From positions 37,298 to 101,297 of the forward strand of contig CANQPH010000001.1 of the NCBI GenBank assembly GCA_947625675.1: DNA of 64,000 nucleotides, written 5' to 3'. Below, piece by piece: positions 42,710 to 53,400 of this stretch. Every line of letters begins with the position of its first letter. Positions within the stretch are counted from its first letter, which is position 1. A program made the translations under genes and the position numbers. Source of the stretch: an uncultured Acetatifactor sp. (GTDB lineage: Bacteria > Bacillota > Clostridia > Lachnospirales > Lachnospiraceae). The notes beneath the pieces were generated by a model. The model was not told the origin of the DNA and ran no database searches. It was given only the letters and a program-made list of their open reading frames with translations.

Positions 42710-43702
42710 ATGGCAAAAGTGAGAATGTTGGACATTGCCCGGAAGCTCGGGGTCAGCACCGTGACGGTACATAATGCGATCACCGGCCAAAAGGGCGTCA
42801 GCGAGGCCCTGCGGGAGAAGATCCAGGAGACGGCCCGGGAGATGGGTTATTTTCAGGAGCAGCGCAAAAACAAAGGGATTAAGAGCATAGGCGTCATCAT
42901 TTCGGAAAAATTCCTGGCAAATTACACCACCTTTTATTGGAGGATGTACCAGGAGCTGATGCTGGTGGCGCCGGAAAAGAACTGCATGGTGATCGCCGAG
43001 ATCCTGAAAAAGGATGCGGAACAGGGCTTGAAGCAGCCCCGCCTGGTGGAGGAAAATGCGGCGGAAGGGCTGATCATCATGGGGGAAGTCAGCCGGGAAT
43101 ATATCCGTTTCCTGCGGAATTCCGTGAAAATACCGGTCGTCATCATGGACTTTTATTATAAGGAAGTGGCGGACGATGCGGTGGTCACGGACGGTTTTTA
43201 CGGGATGTACCTGATGACGGAGTATTTGTACGAACGGGGATTCCGGAAAATGGCCTATGTGGGCTCCATCCATGCCACCAGCAGCATCATGGACCGGTAC
43301 TGCGGTTTTTACAGGGCGATGCTGGAGCACGGCCTGCCCAGGCCGGAGGAGTGGGTGCTGGAGGACCGGGACATGACGACGGGAGAGATCATCCTGACGT
43401 TGCCCGAGGACATGCCGGAGGCCTTCGTGTGCAACTGCGACCTGGTGGCCAGCAAGCTCATCGAAGTCCTGGCGGAAAAAGGATATCGGGTGCCGGAGGA
43501 CGTCTCCGTGGTGGGTTTTGACAATTATTTGTATCCGGGACTTTCCAACAGGGACATCACCACCTACGAGGTGAACATGAAGGCCATGGCAGAAACGGCC
43601 CTGCGCAAGGCGCTGCGGCGGATCGAGGATCCGGAAGCCATGAAGAGGATCGATCTGATCGCCGGCCATATCGTGGAAAAGGGCAGCGTCGGGGAACGGT
43701 AA
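42710..43702 (+). CDS. LacI family transcriptional regulator
   Basis: This 330-aa repressor has an N-terminal HTH (VRMLDIARKLGVSTVTVHNA) that departs slightly from LacI usage (TVTVHNA in place of TVSRVLN) and a periplasmic-binding-like sensor domain (SIGVIISEKFLANY, RGFRKMAYVGSIHATSS, EDVSVVGFDNYLYPGLS). ATG 42710 is preferred; TTG 42701 is in frame. It sits inside the mannan locus with its own strong promoter. It is expected to repress neighbouring genes in response to an oligosaccharide, but the ligand is unknown. Confidence 0.9.
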   Translation: MAKVRMLDIARKLGVSTVTVHNAITGQKGVSEALREKIQETAREMGYFQEQRKNKGIKSIGVIISEKFLANYTTFYWRMYQELMLVAPEKNCMVIAEILKKDAEQGLKQPRLVEENAAEGLIIMGEVSREYIRFLRNSVKIPVVIMDFYYKEVADDAVVTDGFYGMYLMTEYLYERGFRKMAYVGSIHATSSIMDRYCGFYRAMLEHGLPRPEEWVLEDRDMTTGEIILTLPEDMPEAFVCNCDLVASKLIEVLAEKGYRVPEDVSVVGFDNYLYPGLSNRDITTYEVNMKAMAETALRKALRRIEDPEAMKRIDLIAGHIVEKGSVGER

Positions 43703-43732
43703 GGGCTGATCAACGGCAGAATGCGAGGAAAT

Positions 43733-45946
43733 ATGGCAGTCAAGTATCTGGAAGAGTATAAAATCTTTAAACTGGACACGGCGCATACCAGCTATTGCAT
43801 CGGTATTGCAGACGTAGAAGGATTCTTGGGGCACATTTATTATGGGAAAAAAGTGGGCGACGAGGATCTGAATTACCTGCTGCGCACCTGTGAACCGCCC
43901 TTCGTGCCTTTCCGGAACAATCGGGATCGAACCTCTTTTTATGACCAGTTTCCCTTTGAATATTCCGGCAACGGGCTGGGGGATTATCGGGAAAGCTCCA
44001 TTATCGTGAGGACCCCGGAGGGGGGCTGCGGGGTGCTGCCCCTTTTCGAGAGCTATGAGATCCTGGAGAAAAAACCGAAGCTGCAGGGTTTGCCCGCCAC
44101 CTTTGACAACGATGGAAAGGCCCTGGTTCTGCACTGCGGGGATCCGGCCCTGGGGCTGAAGGTGGATCTGATCTACGGGGTGTTTGAAGAAGCGGATGCG
44201 ATCACACGCAGCGTCATCGTGAGGAACGATGGAGAAAAGCCCCTGTGGCTGGAGAAGATATATTCCGTGTGCATGGACATGGAGGATCGGGGCTATGAAA
44301 TGCTGACCCTTCACGGTTCCTGGGCCAGAGAGCGGCAGATGGATTTCCGCAGCCTGGGCTACGGGAAGCAGAGCGTGGGATCCCTGCGGGGAGAGACCTC
44401 CCATCAGGAGCATCCCTTTTTGGCGCTTTTGGAAAGGGGCGCAGACCGGGAGAGGGATGGGGGACAGGATCGGGGAGAGGTCTACGGTCTCCAGTTGGTA
44501 TATTCCGGGAATTTCCTGGCCCAGGTGGAGAAGACCCAGATGAATACCTTGCGGGTGGTCATGGGCATCCATCCGGAAGGTTTCTGCTGGAAGCTTCAGC
44601 CGGGAGAGAGTTTTACGGCGCCGGAAGCCATTTTGACCTTTTCCGATCAGGGCCTGGACGGCATGACCCGTTCCTTTCATCAGGTGATTCGGAAGCATCT
44701 GATCCGGGGGCCTTATCGGAATAGGAAACGCCCCATCCTGATCAACAACTGGGAAGCCACCTATTTTGATTTCAACACGGAGAAGCTGCTGAAAATCGCC
44801 GAATGCGCCGCCGGTCTGGGCATCGAGATGCTGGTGATGGACGATGGGTGGTTCGGCCATCGGAATGACGACAGTTCCAGCCTGGGAGACTGGAAAGTGA
44901 ATGAAGAGAAGCTTCCCGGAGGGCTGTCTGCCCTGGCGGAAGGGGTCAATCGGCTGGGAATGAAGCTGGGGATTTGGCTGGAGCCGGAAATGATTTCCCC
45001 GGACTCCGAGCTTTATCGGGCCCACCCGGACTGGGCCATCCGCCTGCCGGAACGGGAGCCCGCCCTGTGCCGCTGCCAGTACGTGCTGGATCTCAGCCGC
45101 AGGGAGGTGCGGGATTACGTTTTTGAAAGCGTCTGTGCCGTGCTCCACAGCGCCAACATCGAATACGTGAAATGGGATATGAACCGGCAGCTGTCGGATC
45201 TGGGCAGCGCAGAGCTCCCGGCGGATCGGGCCGGGGAGCTGTATCATCGTTATGTGCTGGGCGTCTATGAACTGCAGGAAAGGCTGCTTGCGGAATTCCC
45301 GGAGCTTCTGCTGGAAAATTGTTCCGGCGGCGGGGCCCGGTTCGATGCGGGGATGCTGTATTACAGCCCCCAGATCTGGTGCTCTGATGACACGGACGCC
45401 ATAGAGCGGCTGAAGATCCAGGAGGGAACGGCCCTTCTTTATCCCCTGTCCGCCATGGGAGCCCATGTTTCCGCCTGTCCCAACCACGCCGTGGGCAGGG
45501 TGACGCCTTTCGAGACCAGAGGGTTCGTGGCCTTGGCGGGAACCTTCGGCTACGAGTTGGACGTGACCAGGCTGTCTGAGGAGGAGAGGGCCCAGATCCC
45601 GGAGCAGATCCGCCTGTATCACCGCTACAATGACCTGGTGCGGGAAGGAGAGTACTACAGGATCGCTTCCTATCAGCGAAATCATGAATATGACTGTTAT
45701 ATGGTGGTGTCCCGGAACCGCAGGGAAGCCCTGGTCACCTATGTGCAGGTCCTGAACCGGCCCAACTACAGGAGCCGGGTGATCCGTCTGAAGGGCCTGG
45801 ATCCGGCAAAACGCTACCTCGTGGAGGGCTTGAAGCACCTGGAGGGAAGGCGGATTGGCGGAGATGCGCTGATGAACGCCGGACTGACGATTCCGGGGAT
45901 GTGGGGGGACTTCCGGGGGATGCTGATCCATATGACCGCAGAGTGA
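43733..45946 (+). CDS. Alpha-galactosidase (GH36)
   Basis: This 737-aa cytoplasmic enzyme removes alpha-1,6-galactose from galactomanno-oligosaccharides or raffinose sugars. An N-terminal beta-supersandwich is followed by the barrel, with NNWEATYFDFN and MLVMDDGWFGHRNDD, nucleophile Asp 482 in YVKWDMNRQL, and acid/base Asp 552 in WCSDDTDAIER. A short Asp-Arg-Gly insertion (ADRERDGGQDRGE) lies near residue 240. ATG 43733 follows GCGAGGAAAT; ATG 43721 is an alternative. It is probably co-transcribed with the LacI gene and ends at a terminator. Confidence 0.94.
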   Translation: MAVKYLEEYKIFKLDTAHTSYCIGIADVEGFLGHIYYGKKVGDEDLNYLLRTCEPPFVPFRNNRDRTSFYDQFPFEYSGNGLGDYRESSIIVRTPEGGCGVLPLFESYEILEKKPKLQGLPATFDNDGKALVLHCGDPALGLKVDLIYGVFEEADAITRSVIVRNDGEKPLWLEKIYSVCMDMEDRGYEMLTLHGSWARERQMDFRSLGYGKQSVGSLRGETSHQEHPFLALLERGADRERDGGQDRGEVYGLQLVYSGNFLAQVEKTQMNTLRVVMGIHPEGFCWKLQPGESFTAPEAILTFSDQGLDGMTRSFHQVIRKHLIRGPYRNRKRPILINNWEATYFDFNTEKLLKIAECAAGLGIEMLVMDDGWFGHRNDDSSSLGDWKVNEEKLPGGLSALAEGVNRLGMKLGIWLEPEMISPDSELYRAHPDWAIRLPEREPALCRCQYVLDLSRREVRDYVFESVCAVLHSANIEYVKWDMNRQLSDLGSAELPADRAGELYHRYVLGVYELQERLLAEFPELLLENCSGGGARFDAGMLYYSPQIWCSDDTDAIERLKIQEGTALLYPLSAMGAHVSACPNHAVGRVTPFETRGFVALAGTFGYELDVTRLSEEERAQIPEQIRLYHRYNDLVREGEYYRIASYQRNHEYDCYMVVSRNRREALVTYVQVLNRPNYRSRVIRLKGLDPAKRYLVEGLKHLEGRRIGGDALMNAGLTIPGMWGDFRGMLIHMTAE

Positions 45947-45990
45947 GATCAGAGCGGTTCGGCCCTGAACCCAGAAAATTCAACAGACTG

Positions 45991-46026
45991 CAAAGGGCTG
46001 CGTATCGCTACACGCAGCCCTTTTTT
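45991..46026 (+). terminator. Rho-independent terminator after the GH36 gene
   Basis: AAAGGGCTGCGT pairs with ACGCAGCCCTTT around a short loop, followed by a T-run. It is a textbook stem and T-tract. Confidence 0.9.
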
Positions 46027-46153
46027 GACGGAAGCCTATTTCCTTGGATAAAAATCCCTGGAGAAAACGGTAAAGGTGATCCGGAACCGGGCGAGGATGT
46101 ATAGGAGTGAAAGAAAATCCCGAAATTTATGATTTGGAAAGGAGATCGGAAGC

Positions 46154-48475
46154 ATGAAATTCAGCAACGGATGTTGGCTCCTGCGGGAAGGCTGGGAGCG
46201 TTTTTCCCCGAAACAGATCTATGAGGTGCGGAGGAAGGAGACCGGGGTGGAGCTGTGCGCCCCCACCTATCGGGTCTACGGGAAAGGGAGCACTCTGGGA
46301 GGTGTGAATCTGACGATCTGTATCAGCGCACCCATGCCGGAGGTCATCAGGGTGAGAGCCTTTCACCACAAGGGTGCGGTGAACAAGGGACCCTCCTTCG
46401 AGCTGAACCTGCCGGAGGACGGGGGCTGTGAAGTCCTGGAGACGGAACGGACGCTTACGGTCAGGAGCGGTCATTTGAGTCTTGTGGTGAACAAGGATCC
46501 TTTTTCCATGGAATACCGGCGGGACGGGAAGCTGCTGACCCGGAGCGGCGACAACGACCTGGCTTACATGAAGGAGGACTGGAAGGGCCTGGCCTATGAC
46601 AAAGGGGGAGGCGCTTATATGAGACAGCAGCTGTCCCTGTCCGTGGACGAACTGATTTACGGGCTGGGGGAGCGGTTTTCCCCTTTGGTCAAAAACGGGC
46701 AGTCCGTCTCCATCTGGAACGAGGACGGGGGGACCAGCACGGAGCAGTCCTACAAAAACGTGCCCTTCTACCTGTCCAGCCTGGGATACGGGATCTTCGT
46801 AAATCATCCGGAACGGGTGGAGTTTGAGATCGGGACGGAATGCGTGAGCAAGACGGCCTTTTCCGTCAAGGGGGAGAGCCTGGATTACTTTTTCATAGAC
46901 GGCCCCACCATGAAGGAGGCGCTGATGCGCTACACGGATCTGACGGGCAAGCCGGCCCTTCCGCCCCAGTGGACCTTCGGCCTGTGGCTGTCCACCTCTT
47001 TTACCACCAATTATGACGAGGCCACTGTGATGAGCTTCATAGACGGCATGCTGGAAAGGGGAATTCCGCTTTCCGTGTTTCATTTCGACTGCTGCTGGAT
47101 GCGGGAATTCCATTGGACGGATTTCCTGTGGGATGAGAGGGTCTTCCCGGATCCTGCGGGAATGCTGGAACGCATCAAGCAAAAGGGTGTCAAGATCTGC
47201 GTCTGGATCAATCCCTACGTGGGGCAGGAGTCCGTCCTGTTCGATGAGGGCATGGAAAAAGGATATTTCCTGAAGCGGCCGGACGGCGGCGTGTGGCAGT
47301 GGGATATGTGGCAGCCGGGGCTTACCATCGTGGATTTCACCAATCCGGAGGCGGCGGCCTGGTACCAGGGCAAGCTGGAGGCACTGATGGACATGGGGGT
47401 GGATTGCTTCAAGACGGACTTCGGCGAGAGGATCCCCACGGATGCGGTTTATGCGAACGGGGCCGACCCGGAGAAAATGCACAACTATTATTCCTATCTT
47501 TATAACAAAACGGTGTTTGAGGCGATAAGGCGTAAAAAGGGGGAAGAGGAAGCGGTGGTCTTCGCCCGTTCCGCCACGGCGGGGGGACAGAAGTTCCCGG
47601 TGCATTGGGGCGGGGATTGCTGGTCGGATTATAAATCCATGGAGGAAAGCCTCCGGGGCGGTTTGTCCCTGACCAGCAGCGGCTTCGGCTTCTGGAGCCA
47701 CGATATCGGAGGCTTTGAAAGCACTTCCACCCCCGATGTCTACAAGAGATGGGCCGCCTTCGGCCTGCTTTCCACCCACAGCAGACTCCACGGCAGCAGT
47801 TCCTACAGGGTGCCCTGGGTCTATGACGAGGAAGCCGTGGACGTGGTGCGCTTTTTCACCAGGCTGAAGCTGGAATTGCTTCCTTACTTATACAGCAGCG
47901 CCGCAGTCACCTCCCGGACCGGCGTGCCCATGATGCGCAGCATGGCCCTGGAATTTCCGGAGGAGGAGAACTGCCGTTACCTGGACAAGCAGTACATGCT
48001 GGGGGACAGCCTTCTCGTGGCCCCGATTTTCAATGAGGAAGGGATGGCGAAATATTATCTGCCGGAAGGAACCTGGACGAATTTCCTGACCGGGGAAGAA
48101 GCCCAGGGCGGCTGCTGGAGAAAAGAAAAGCATGGTTATTTGTCCATTCCTCTGTGGGTGCGCCAGGGCAGCGTGATCCCGGTGGGAATCTCCCATGAAA
48201 AGGTGGACTATCGATTCGCCCAAAACGTGGAATTCAGGGCCTACTGTCTGGACCGGGCCGTGAAGACGGCGGTGTACCAGTTCGTCGAAGAACTGATGTC
48301 GGGAGAGATCGGGGAAAGCGGAGACGGGGACGGCTCCGTCCTGGTGAAGCTGGAGGGGGCGGAAGGCTGCCGTATACGCTTCGTCAACCGGCACATACCG
48401 GAAGCAAAGATCAAACTGCCGCAGAATCAGGCTTCCTGTCAGATACAGGGCGATGACACGATCTTATCGTTATGA
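46154..48475 (+). CDS. Alpha-xylosidase, YicI-like (GH31)
   Basis: This 773-aa cytoplasmic enzyme would release alpha-1,6-xylose from xyloglucan fragments (isoprimeverose type). The barrel has WTFGLWLSTSFTTNYDEATV and FHFDCCWMREFHWTDF, nucleophile Asp 422 in FKTDFGERIPTD, and acid/base Asp 488 in HWGGDCWSDY, spaced 66 residues apart as in E. coli YicI. ATG 46154 follows AAAGGAG. It is transcribed alone between two regulatory gaps. It widens the locus beyond pure mannan, as do the GH51 and GH95 enzymes upstream. Confidence 0.9.
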   Translation: MKFSNGCWLLREGWERFSPKQIYEVRRKETGVELCAPTYRVYGKGSTLGGVNLTICISAPMPEVIRVRAFHHKGAVNKGPSFELNLPEDGGCEVLETERTLTVRSGHLSLVVNKDPFSMEYRRDGKLLTRSGDNDLAYMKEDWKGLAYDKGGGAYMRQQLSLSVDELIYGLGERFSPLVKNGQSVSIWNEDGGTSTEQSYKNVPFYLSSLGYGIFVNHPERVEFEIGTECVSKTAFSVKGESLDYFFIDGPTMKEALMRYTDLTGKPALPPQWTFGLWLSTSFTTNYDEATVMSFIDGMLERGIPLSVFHFDCCWMREFHWTDFLWDERVFPDPAGMLERIKQKGVKICVWINPYVGQESVLFDEGMEKGYFLKRPDGGVWQWDMWQPGLTIVDFTNPEAAAWYQGKLEALMDMGVDCFKTDFGERIPTDAVYANGADPEKMHNYYSYLYNKTVFEAIRRKKGEEEAVVFARSATAGGQKFPVHWGGDCWSDYKSMEESLRGGLSLTSSGFGFWSHDIGGFESTSTPDVYKRWAAFGLLSTHSRLHGSSSYRVPWVYDEEAVDVVRFFTRLKLELLPYLYSSAAVTSRTGVPMMRSMALEFPEEENCRYLDKQYMLGDSLLVAPIFNEEGMAKYYLPEGTWTNFLTGEEAQGGCWRKEKHGYLSIPLWVRQGSVIPVGISHEKVDYRFAQNVEFRAYCLDRAVKTAVYQFVEELMSGEIGESGDGDGSVLVKLEGAEGCRIRFVNRHIPEAKIKLPQNQASCQIQGDDTILSL

Positions 48476-48712
48476 TTCGGGCGTCAAAAGGGAAGGGGTT
48501 GCGGATTGTTACGCTGCTTTGCGGCTCCCGCATTTGAGGTATTGATGCCGTAATCCTTTTGCCCCCAAAAAGTCGGAAAAATTAGGAATCGCAGGGCGGC
48601 CTCGTGCGTTTAATTAATTACTTATTAATTAACTAATGCCGGAAAGCTATCTGAAAACGTTTTTTACATATGTCCCTTAAATGAATTAAGTGCGAATAAA
48701 GGCCTTTAGATG

Positions 48713-48751
48713 AAAATGTACAAAATGTGGATTATACATTTTGTACATTTT
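48713..48751 (+). promoter_or_regulatory. Perfect 16-bp inverted repeat, candidate operator
   Basis: AAAATGTACAAAATGT is followed after 7 nt by its exact reverse complement. It lies about 60 nt upstream of the -35 box. As it is AT-rich it could also be a weak terminator for GH31 (two extra T follow). Confidence 0.6.
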
Positions 48752-48807
48752 TTGCGCTTAAAATTTATTCAATACTAACAAAGTGAATTATTTAATATAA
48801 ATTACTA

Positions 48808-48836
48808 TTGAATTTAGTTTATAAATATAGTAGAAT
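48808..48836 (+). promoter_or_regulatory. Promoter of the GH26-ABC transporter operon
   Basis: TTGAAT, a 17-nt spacer and TAGAAT, giving a leader of about 100 nt that contains the ACTTAATTAATAA motif shared with the epimerase-GH130 control region. Confidence 0.6.
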
Positions 48837-48939
48837 GCAAGTATAAAAAATAATCTTTGTAATTAGCGAATTACTTAATTAATAATCAAAAATAGATTAA
48901 TTAATGAAGCTTAAAAATTAACCAGAGGGGGCGATTCGT

Positions 48940-50475
48940 TTGAAAATCCGCAGAGCAGCCGCAATATCATTGATTTTGGCGGTGTTTTTGTATGGATGTG
49001 GAAGCCAGATCGGAGGTTCGCAGGGCGCTGACGGGCAGGGAGATACCGGGCAGGAGAGCGCCGGGCAAGAGCAGGCCGAGGAAGCGGCCCCCTGGGAAGA
49101 GGCGGCGTTGTATGAAGCAGAGGAAGGGGAGCTCCTGGGCGGGGCCTCCCTGGGGGAGAGTCAGGGCGTGAAATACGTGGAGGGCATTACCCAGGACGGG
49201 GACGGATGCCGGATCACCCTGGAGGTGGCGGCGGACGGGTTCTATGATCTGGACGTGATCTGCCGCAGCGTTGACGGCAGCTTCAAATCCAACAATCTTC
49301 TGGTGGACGACGAGAACATGGGGACGGTGGACGTGGAAGGCAAGGAATTTGCGGATTATGTTTTCCCCTACGTGTATCTGGAGACGGGAAGCCATACCGT
49401 GTCCATCACCAAGAGCTGGGGCTGGATCCAGCTGGATGGGATTCGGATCCGGGAAGCGGTGCCCCTGGATGCCTCCCGGTTCGACATTGAGCCGGTGCTG
49501 GTCAATCCGAACGCTTCCGACAATGCGAAGCGACTCTTTACTTATCTGTGCGACATCTATGGAACGGACATCCTTTCAGGACAATTTTGCGACGACGGCA
49601 TGTACGGGCTGGAGAACGCCACCATCTGGAAGACCACCGGAGGAAAGTATCCGGCCATCCTGGGTCTGGATCTCATCGAATATTCTCCTTCCCGGGCGGC
49701 CCACGGCAGCACCTCCCAGGCGGTGGAACACGCTATAGAGTACTGGGAGCAGGGCGGCATCGTCACCTTCTGCTGGCACTGGAACGCACCGGAGAAATAT
49801 ATCACCGGCCAGTGGTATTCCGCTTTTTATACGGATTCCACCAACATCGACCTGGCCAAGATCATGAACGGGGAGGACGAGGAAGGCTATGAGCTTCTCA
49901 TGAGCGACATCGACGCCATCGCAGCCCAGCTGACCCGCCTGAAGGAGGCGGGGGTGCCCGTCTTGTGGCGGCCCCTTCACGAGGCCAGCGGAGGCTGGTT
50001 CTGGTGGGGAGCGGCGGGGCCGGAGGCCTATAAGGAGCTGTACCTCCTGCTCTATGACCGGCTGACCAACGAGTTCGGACTGGACAACCTGATCTGGGTC
50101 TGGAACGGGCAGGACAAGGACTGGTATCCCGGGGACGCCTACGTGGACATCATCGGGGAGGATATTTATCCCGGGGAACACGTCTACACTCCTCAGACCG
50201 CCAAGTATCTGGAGGTGCTGGATTACGGAGATTCCAGGAAAATGGTGATCCTGTCGGAGAACGGCTGTCTCTTTGATCCGGATCTGGCCATCCGGGACGG
50301 TTCCATGTGGGGGTCCTTCTGTACCTGGGGAGGGGAGTTCGTCACCGTCGGCAGCAATCTGATGGTTCTCTCCGAACAGTATACCGAGGAATCCATGGTG
50401 AAAAAGGTCTACGAACACGAACATGTTATTACCAGGGACGAACTGCCCGATCTCAAAAATTATCCGTTAAGATAG
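48940..50475 (+). CDS. Surface endo-beta-1,4-mannanase lipoprotein (GH26) with CBM35-like module
   Basis: This 511-aa exported lipoprotein has the lipobox LYGC near residue 20 and an acidic linker. A CBM35-like beta-sandwich follows at about residues 50-178 (ALYEAEEGELL to WGWIQLDGIRI). The GH26 catalytic domain then begins with RLFTYLCDIYGTDILSGQF. Acid/base Glu 348 is in WRPLHEASGGWFWWG and nucleophile Glu 440 is in VILSENGCLF. It cuts mannan at the cell surface and supplies the importer encoded next. The start is TTG 48940 after GAGGGGGCG. Confidence 0.92.
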   Translation: MKIRRAAAISLILAVFLYGCGSQIGGSQGADGQGDTGQESAGQEQAEEAAPWEEAALYEAEEGELLGGASLGESQGVKYVEGITQDGDGCRITLEVAADGFYDLDVICRSVDGSFKSNNLLVDDENMGTVDVEGKEFADYVFPYVYLETGSHTVSITKSWGWIQLDGIRIREAVPLDASRFDIEPVLVNPNASDNAKRLFTYLCDIYGTDILSGQFCDDGMYGLENATIWKTTGGKYPAILGLDLIEYSPSRAAHGSTSQAVEHAIEYWEQGGIVTFCWHWNAPEKYITGQWYSAFYTDSTNIDLAKIMNGEDEEGYELLMSDIDAIAAQLTRLKEAGVPVLWRPLHEASGGWFWWGAAGPEAYKELYLLLYDRLTNEFGLDNLIWVWNGQDKDWYPGDAYVDIIGEDIYPGEHVYTPQTAKYLEVLDYGDSRKMVILSENGCLFDPDLAIRDGSMWGSFCTWGGEFVTVGSNLMVLSEQYTEESMVKKVYEHEHVITRDELPDLKNYPLR

Positions 50476-50487
50476 GAGGAAAGAAGG

Positions 50488-53400
50488 ATGAGAAAAAGAA
50501 GCCTGAGAAGAAGCCTGGCCTTTCTTGCTGCGGCCGCATCCTGTGCGGGACTGATATGGCAGCCGCCGCTCCGGGTGCAGGCGGCGACGGATGTGACGCT
50601 GGAGGAATACGAGGACTTGGTAGGAACCTATTCCATTGACCCGAACATTCCCGGTTTCCAGGAATATCTGGAAAGCAACCCTGCCGCATATCCCGCCAGG
50701 GAGTACCGGATCCAGGCGGCGGATTACGCCAGGTACGAAGAGGGAGGGGTTCCGGTGGAGCCTCAGATTTACGAGGATTATGAAAACGTGCCGGGAGGCG
50801 GTCCTTCCCTGCTCACCTCGGAGGAAGCTTTGGTGGAATTCGACGTGAACGTGGAGGAGAGCGGTTTTTATGATCTTTCCCTGTTGTATTATCCGGTGGA
50901 AGGCAAGAATTCCGAGATCCAGAGAGCGTTTTTCATTGATGGGAAGCTTCCCTACGGGGAGATGGCTCTGGTGGAGTTCAAGCGGATCTGGGTGACGGAC
51001 ATCCAGGAGACCCTGGTGGATGAGAACGGCGTCACCGTGCGGGCCTGGGAAACGGACAATCAGGGCTTCCAGGTGAAGCCGGAGGCCGTGGAGCAGCCGG
51101 AGTGGGTGGAAAGCTATCTCTTCGACAGCAACGGCTATATCACTCAGCCTCTTTCCGTGTATCTGGAGGCCGGAGAGCACACCATCACCATCCTTTCCCT
51201 GAAGGAGCCCATGCTGATCCATGAGGTGATCTTGAGCAATGTGGAGGAAGCGGGGGATTACGCTTCCGTGAAGGCGGCCTGGGACAGCGCCGGGGCTTCC
51301 GACAGCCACGGGCAGTTCGTGAGGGTGGAAGGGGAGAATTCCCTGAAGACCTCTTCCCAGATGCTTTATCCCAGACAGGATCAGTCCTCTCCTGCGGTAT
51401 ATCCTTCCAGCCCCAAGCTGCTTTTGAACAACACCATCGGCGGCACCTCCTGGCAGGAGGCCGGGCAGTGGATCGAGTGGGAATTCGAGGTGGGGGAGAG
51501 CGGCTACTACAATATCTCCGCCTTCTGTAAACAGAACTTCGTCCGGGGCATCGATGTGTGCCGGAAAATCTACATAGACGGGCAGGTGCCCTTTACGGAG
51601 CTGAACGATTACGGGTTCGCTTACTCCCAGAGCTGGAAGGAGGAGGTCCTTTCCGATGAAGAGGGCAATCCTTACAGCTTCTACCTGGAGGCCGGCCGGC
51701 ACACTATCCGCATGGAAGTGGTGCTGGGCGACATGGCCGAGATCATCAGCCAGGTCCAGGATGCGGTGCAGCAGCTCAACAGCATTTACAGACAGGTGAT
51801 CTACATCACCGGCGTGGCGCCGGATCAGTTCCGGGATTACCAGATCGAAGCCAGCCTTCCCGGGCTGAAGGGCCAGCTGGAAGCGGTGAAGGAAGATGTG
51901 GATGCTGCCATCGGCCGGCTGCGCATTACGGCGGGCAACAACAGCGACAAGCTGACGGTGCTGGTGACCATGAGCGACCAGCTGGAAGAACTGATCGAGG
52001 ATCAGGAACGGTTTACCGAGGTCATCTCTTCCTATAAGGCCAACGTGAGGGCCTGCGGCAACTGGATCACTCAGGTGCTGGCCCAGCCCCTGCAGATTGA
52101 CCGGATCATGATCTATTCTCCGGACAGTAAGCAGAAGATCGCCTCCACGGGCTTCTTCGCCAGCGCCGGGTACGAGATTCAGAGATTGTACTATTCCTTC
52201 ATTATTGATTACAACCAGATCGGCAACGTGGCGGAAGACGACGAGGAAAGCATCACCCTGACCCTTTGGGTGGGCACCGGCCGGGACCAGGCCAACGTGG
52301 TGAAGTCCCTGATCGACGATCATTTTACCAATGAGACCAATATCAACGTCAACGTCCAGCTGGTGGACATGAACACCCTGCTGCGGGCCACCCTGGCGGG
52401 GGAGGGGCCGGACGTGGCCATTCAGGTGGCCAACACCAACGGTATCGCCGGGGCGGTGCTGAACACCGGCAATGACACTCCCATCAACTACGGCCTGCGC
52501 AACGCCGTGCTGGATCTGTCGCAGTTTGCGGATTTTGACGAGGTGACGAAGCGGTTCTCCGAAAGCGCCATGGTGCCCTTTACCTTCAACGGCGCCGCCT
52601 ACGCCCTGCCGGAGACCCAGACCTTCCCCATGATGTTCTACCGCAAGGACATCCTGGCGGAGATCGGCCTGGAGCTGCCCGAGACCTGGGACGAGGTGAA
52701 GGTGGCCATGACCGTGCTCTCCAAGAACCAGATGGAATTCGGCATGCTTCCTTCGGAGCAGGTCTTCGCCATGCTCCTGTTCCAGAACGGCGGGGAGTAC
52801 TACACGGCGGACGGCAGCAAGTCCCTGTTGGATTCCGACATCGCAGTCAACACCTTCAAGGAATACTGCGAGTATTACACCGATTATAAACTGGACAAGG
52901 CCACCAGCGTGGAAGAGCGGTTCCGTACCGGGGAATGTCCCATCATCATTTCCGACTATACCACCTACAACAACCTGCAGGTGTCCGCACCGGACATCGC
53001 CGGGCTGTGGGACTTCACGGTGGTGCCCGGCATCCGGCAGGAGGACGGCACTATCAATCACACTACGGGCAGCGCCGGGCTGGCGGACATCATCATGGCC
53101 AACACGGAGTACCCGGAGGAATGCTGGGAGTTCCTGAAATGGTGGACCAGCGCCGAGACCCAGACCCTGTACGGCAGGGAGATGGAGAGCCTCATGGGGG
53201 CCAGCGCCCGGGTGGCCACGGCCAACCTGGAGGCCCTGAGCAACCTGTCCTGGCCCATCCGGGACTACCGGGCCATCATGGAGCAGTTTGAGCAGGTGAA
53301 GGGAATTCCTCAGGTGCCCGGCGGCTACTACAGCTGGCGTAACGTGAACAACGCCTTCTATGCCGTGACCACCGATGCCAGCAGCACCGGCCGGACCACG

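Larger units (their letters stand above)
48476..48939 (+). promoter_or_regulatory. 464-nt control region upstream of the GH26-ABC operon
   Basis: The first 130 nt are GC-rich without clear features. From 48600 the sequence is very AT-rich and holds two TTAATTAATxxTTAATTAA-type palindromes (48609-48632, 48873-48905), a 16-bp inverted repeat (48713-48751) and a promoter (48808-48836). This density suggests multi-regulator control of the GH26 and transporter genes. Confidence 0.6.

Noticed and set aside
42581..45931. A 1116-codon open frame on the minus strand
   Set aside because: It is antisense to the LacI regulator and GH36 genes, which have well-placed catalytic and DNA-binding motifs. Composition is typical of a shadow frame.
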